DNA of 64,000 bases, taken from assembly GCA_963709395.1 (NCBI GenBank), contig CAVPWP010000020.1:434001-498000 (forward strand). Reading direction: 5' to 3'. The DNA is from CAVPWP01 sp963709395. Lineage in GTDB: Bacteria; Pseudomonadota; Alphaproteobacteria; Rhodobacterales; Rhodobacteraceae. Below are positions 63,695 through 64,000 of this stretch, piece by piece (positions within the stretch are counted from its first letter, which is position 1; every line of letters starts with the position of its first letter). Position numbers and translations under genes: made by a program. The notes below the pieces were generated by a model, which was not told where the DNA came from, did no database searches, and was given only the letters and a program-made list of their open reading frames with translations.

Positions 63695-63723
63695 TATATG
63701 GACGCGCCGTGTCGCGGGAACAA
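63695..63723 (-). promoter_or_regulatory. Putative promoter of hslVU
   Basis: On the minus strand TTGTTC (63723-63718), a 17-bp spacer and CATATA (63700-63695) lie 25 bp before the hslV ATG. The CCATAT around the -10 resembles RpoH-type -10 elements, which would suit a heat-shock operon, but the -35 (TTGTTC) is not clearly RpoH-like. Confidence 0.4.
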
Positions 63724-63742
63724 CCGCACGGCACCGGGCCGG

Positions 63743-63772
63743 AAATGACAAAGGGCGCCAGTGATGGCGCCC
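63743..63772 (-). terminator. Intrinsic terminator of trxA
   Basis: On the minus strand GGGCGCCA pairs perfectly with TGGCGCCC around a TCAC loop, followed by TTTGTCATTT. It lies 23 nt past the trxA stop and before the hslVU promoter candidate. Confidence 0.75.
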
Positions 63773-63794
63773 CTCATGGCCGTTCGAGGCAAAC

Positions 63795-64000
63795 TCACAC
63801 GGCCTCGTCGATCCAGCTTTTCAGCGCGGCCTTCGGCGCGGCGCCGACCTTGTTCGAGACCACTTCGCCGTCCTTGAACAGGAACAGCGTCGGGATTCCG
63901 CGCACGCCAAGCTGACCCGGCGAGTTGGGATTCTCGTCGACGTTGACCTTCACGATCTTCACGCGGCCTTCGTACTCGGTGCTGAGCTCTTCGAGCGCGG
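63795..64000 (-). CDS. trxA: Thioredoxin (C-terminal 68 residues; 5' end beyond window)
   Basis: The visible part covers the second half of thioredoxin: VKIVKVNVDENPN, the cis-proline segment VRGIPTLFLFKDGEVV and the C-terminal helix AALKSWIDEAV. The WCGPC active site lies outside the window, so redox competence cannot be confirmed. It is followed by a strong terminator. Confidence 0.9.
   Translation of the reverse strand, partial: ALEELSTEYEGRVKIVKVNVDENPNSPGQLGVRGIPTLFLFKDGEVVSNKVGAAPKAALKSWIDEAV

Overview
This is a GC-rich, gene-dense chromosomal window from an alphaproteobacterium, most likely order Rhodobacterales (family Rhodobacteraceae); I cannot resolve the genus. The placement rests on the gene neighbourhoods (mnmE-mnmG-rsmG-parA-parB beside rho and hemJ; maf-aroE-coaE-dnaQ with secB; hslVU beside trxA), on the Rhodobacteraceae-style Hint-domain protein and HlyC-like acyltransferase pair, and on a BacNav-type sodium channel. 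There is no prophage, insertion sequence, CRISPR array, rRNA or tRNA that I can see. Almost all genes are core housekeeping genes.

Layout. 1-3.6 kb: start of secA, a divergent parvulin-type prolyl isomerase, argJ and mutT. 3.7-9.2 kb: the rimP-nusA-ylxR-infB operon on the minus strand, with a promoter-like sequence and an intrinsic terminator-like hairpin inside its leader. 9.3-16.5 kb: a secreted CAP protein, an oligopeptide-binding protein, proline iminopeptidase (frameshifted), ubiG, a MarR regulator, a nitrilase-family amidase, grxC, comF and an NDUFAF5-like methyltransferase. 16.6-20.5 kb: hemH and an envelope cluster (two L,D-transpeptidases, a CAP lipoprotein), then the sodium channel. 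20.5-28.8 kb: an RNA methyltransferase, a VOC protein, two half-size ABC exporters, CCA transferase, NUDIX and Hsp33. 28.9-35.5 kb: NUDIX, a response regulator/SpoIIE phosphatase with a divergent Hpt protein, argG, the HlyC-like/Hint pair, and a sulfotransferase-like protein with a class IV aminotransferase. 35.7-46.5 kb: msrA, rbsK, maeB, mutS, grpE-hrcA, rph-rdgB-hemW.

46.5-57.6 kb is the origin-proximal core. parB, parA, rsmG, mnmG, mnmE, rho and hemJ point left, while maf, aroE, coaE and dnaQ point right. Between them lies the only intergenic region over 300 bp. It has two AT-rich blocks and several DnaA-box-like 9-mers and is very probably the chromosomal replication origin. Two parS sites (16/16 and 15/16 matches to the consensus) lie in rsmG and across the start codon of mnmG. 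57.6-64 kb: fxsA, a Tim44-like protein, mltA, smr, an MFS transporter, hslUV and the end of trxA.

A quality feature runs through the whole window. Eight genes (pip, the response regulator/phosphatase, the Hint gene, the class IV aminotransferase, rbsK, maeB, mnmE, smr) are interrupted by frameshifts. All fifteen breaks that I can reconstruct are explained by exactly one extra base and none needs a deleted base; seven of them fall in about 270 bp of the Hint gene. That one-sided pattern points to insertion-type consensus errors more than to gene decay. The affected genes are therefore annotated over their full reconstructed extents.
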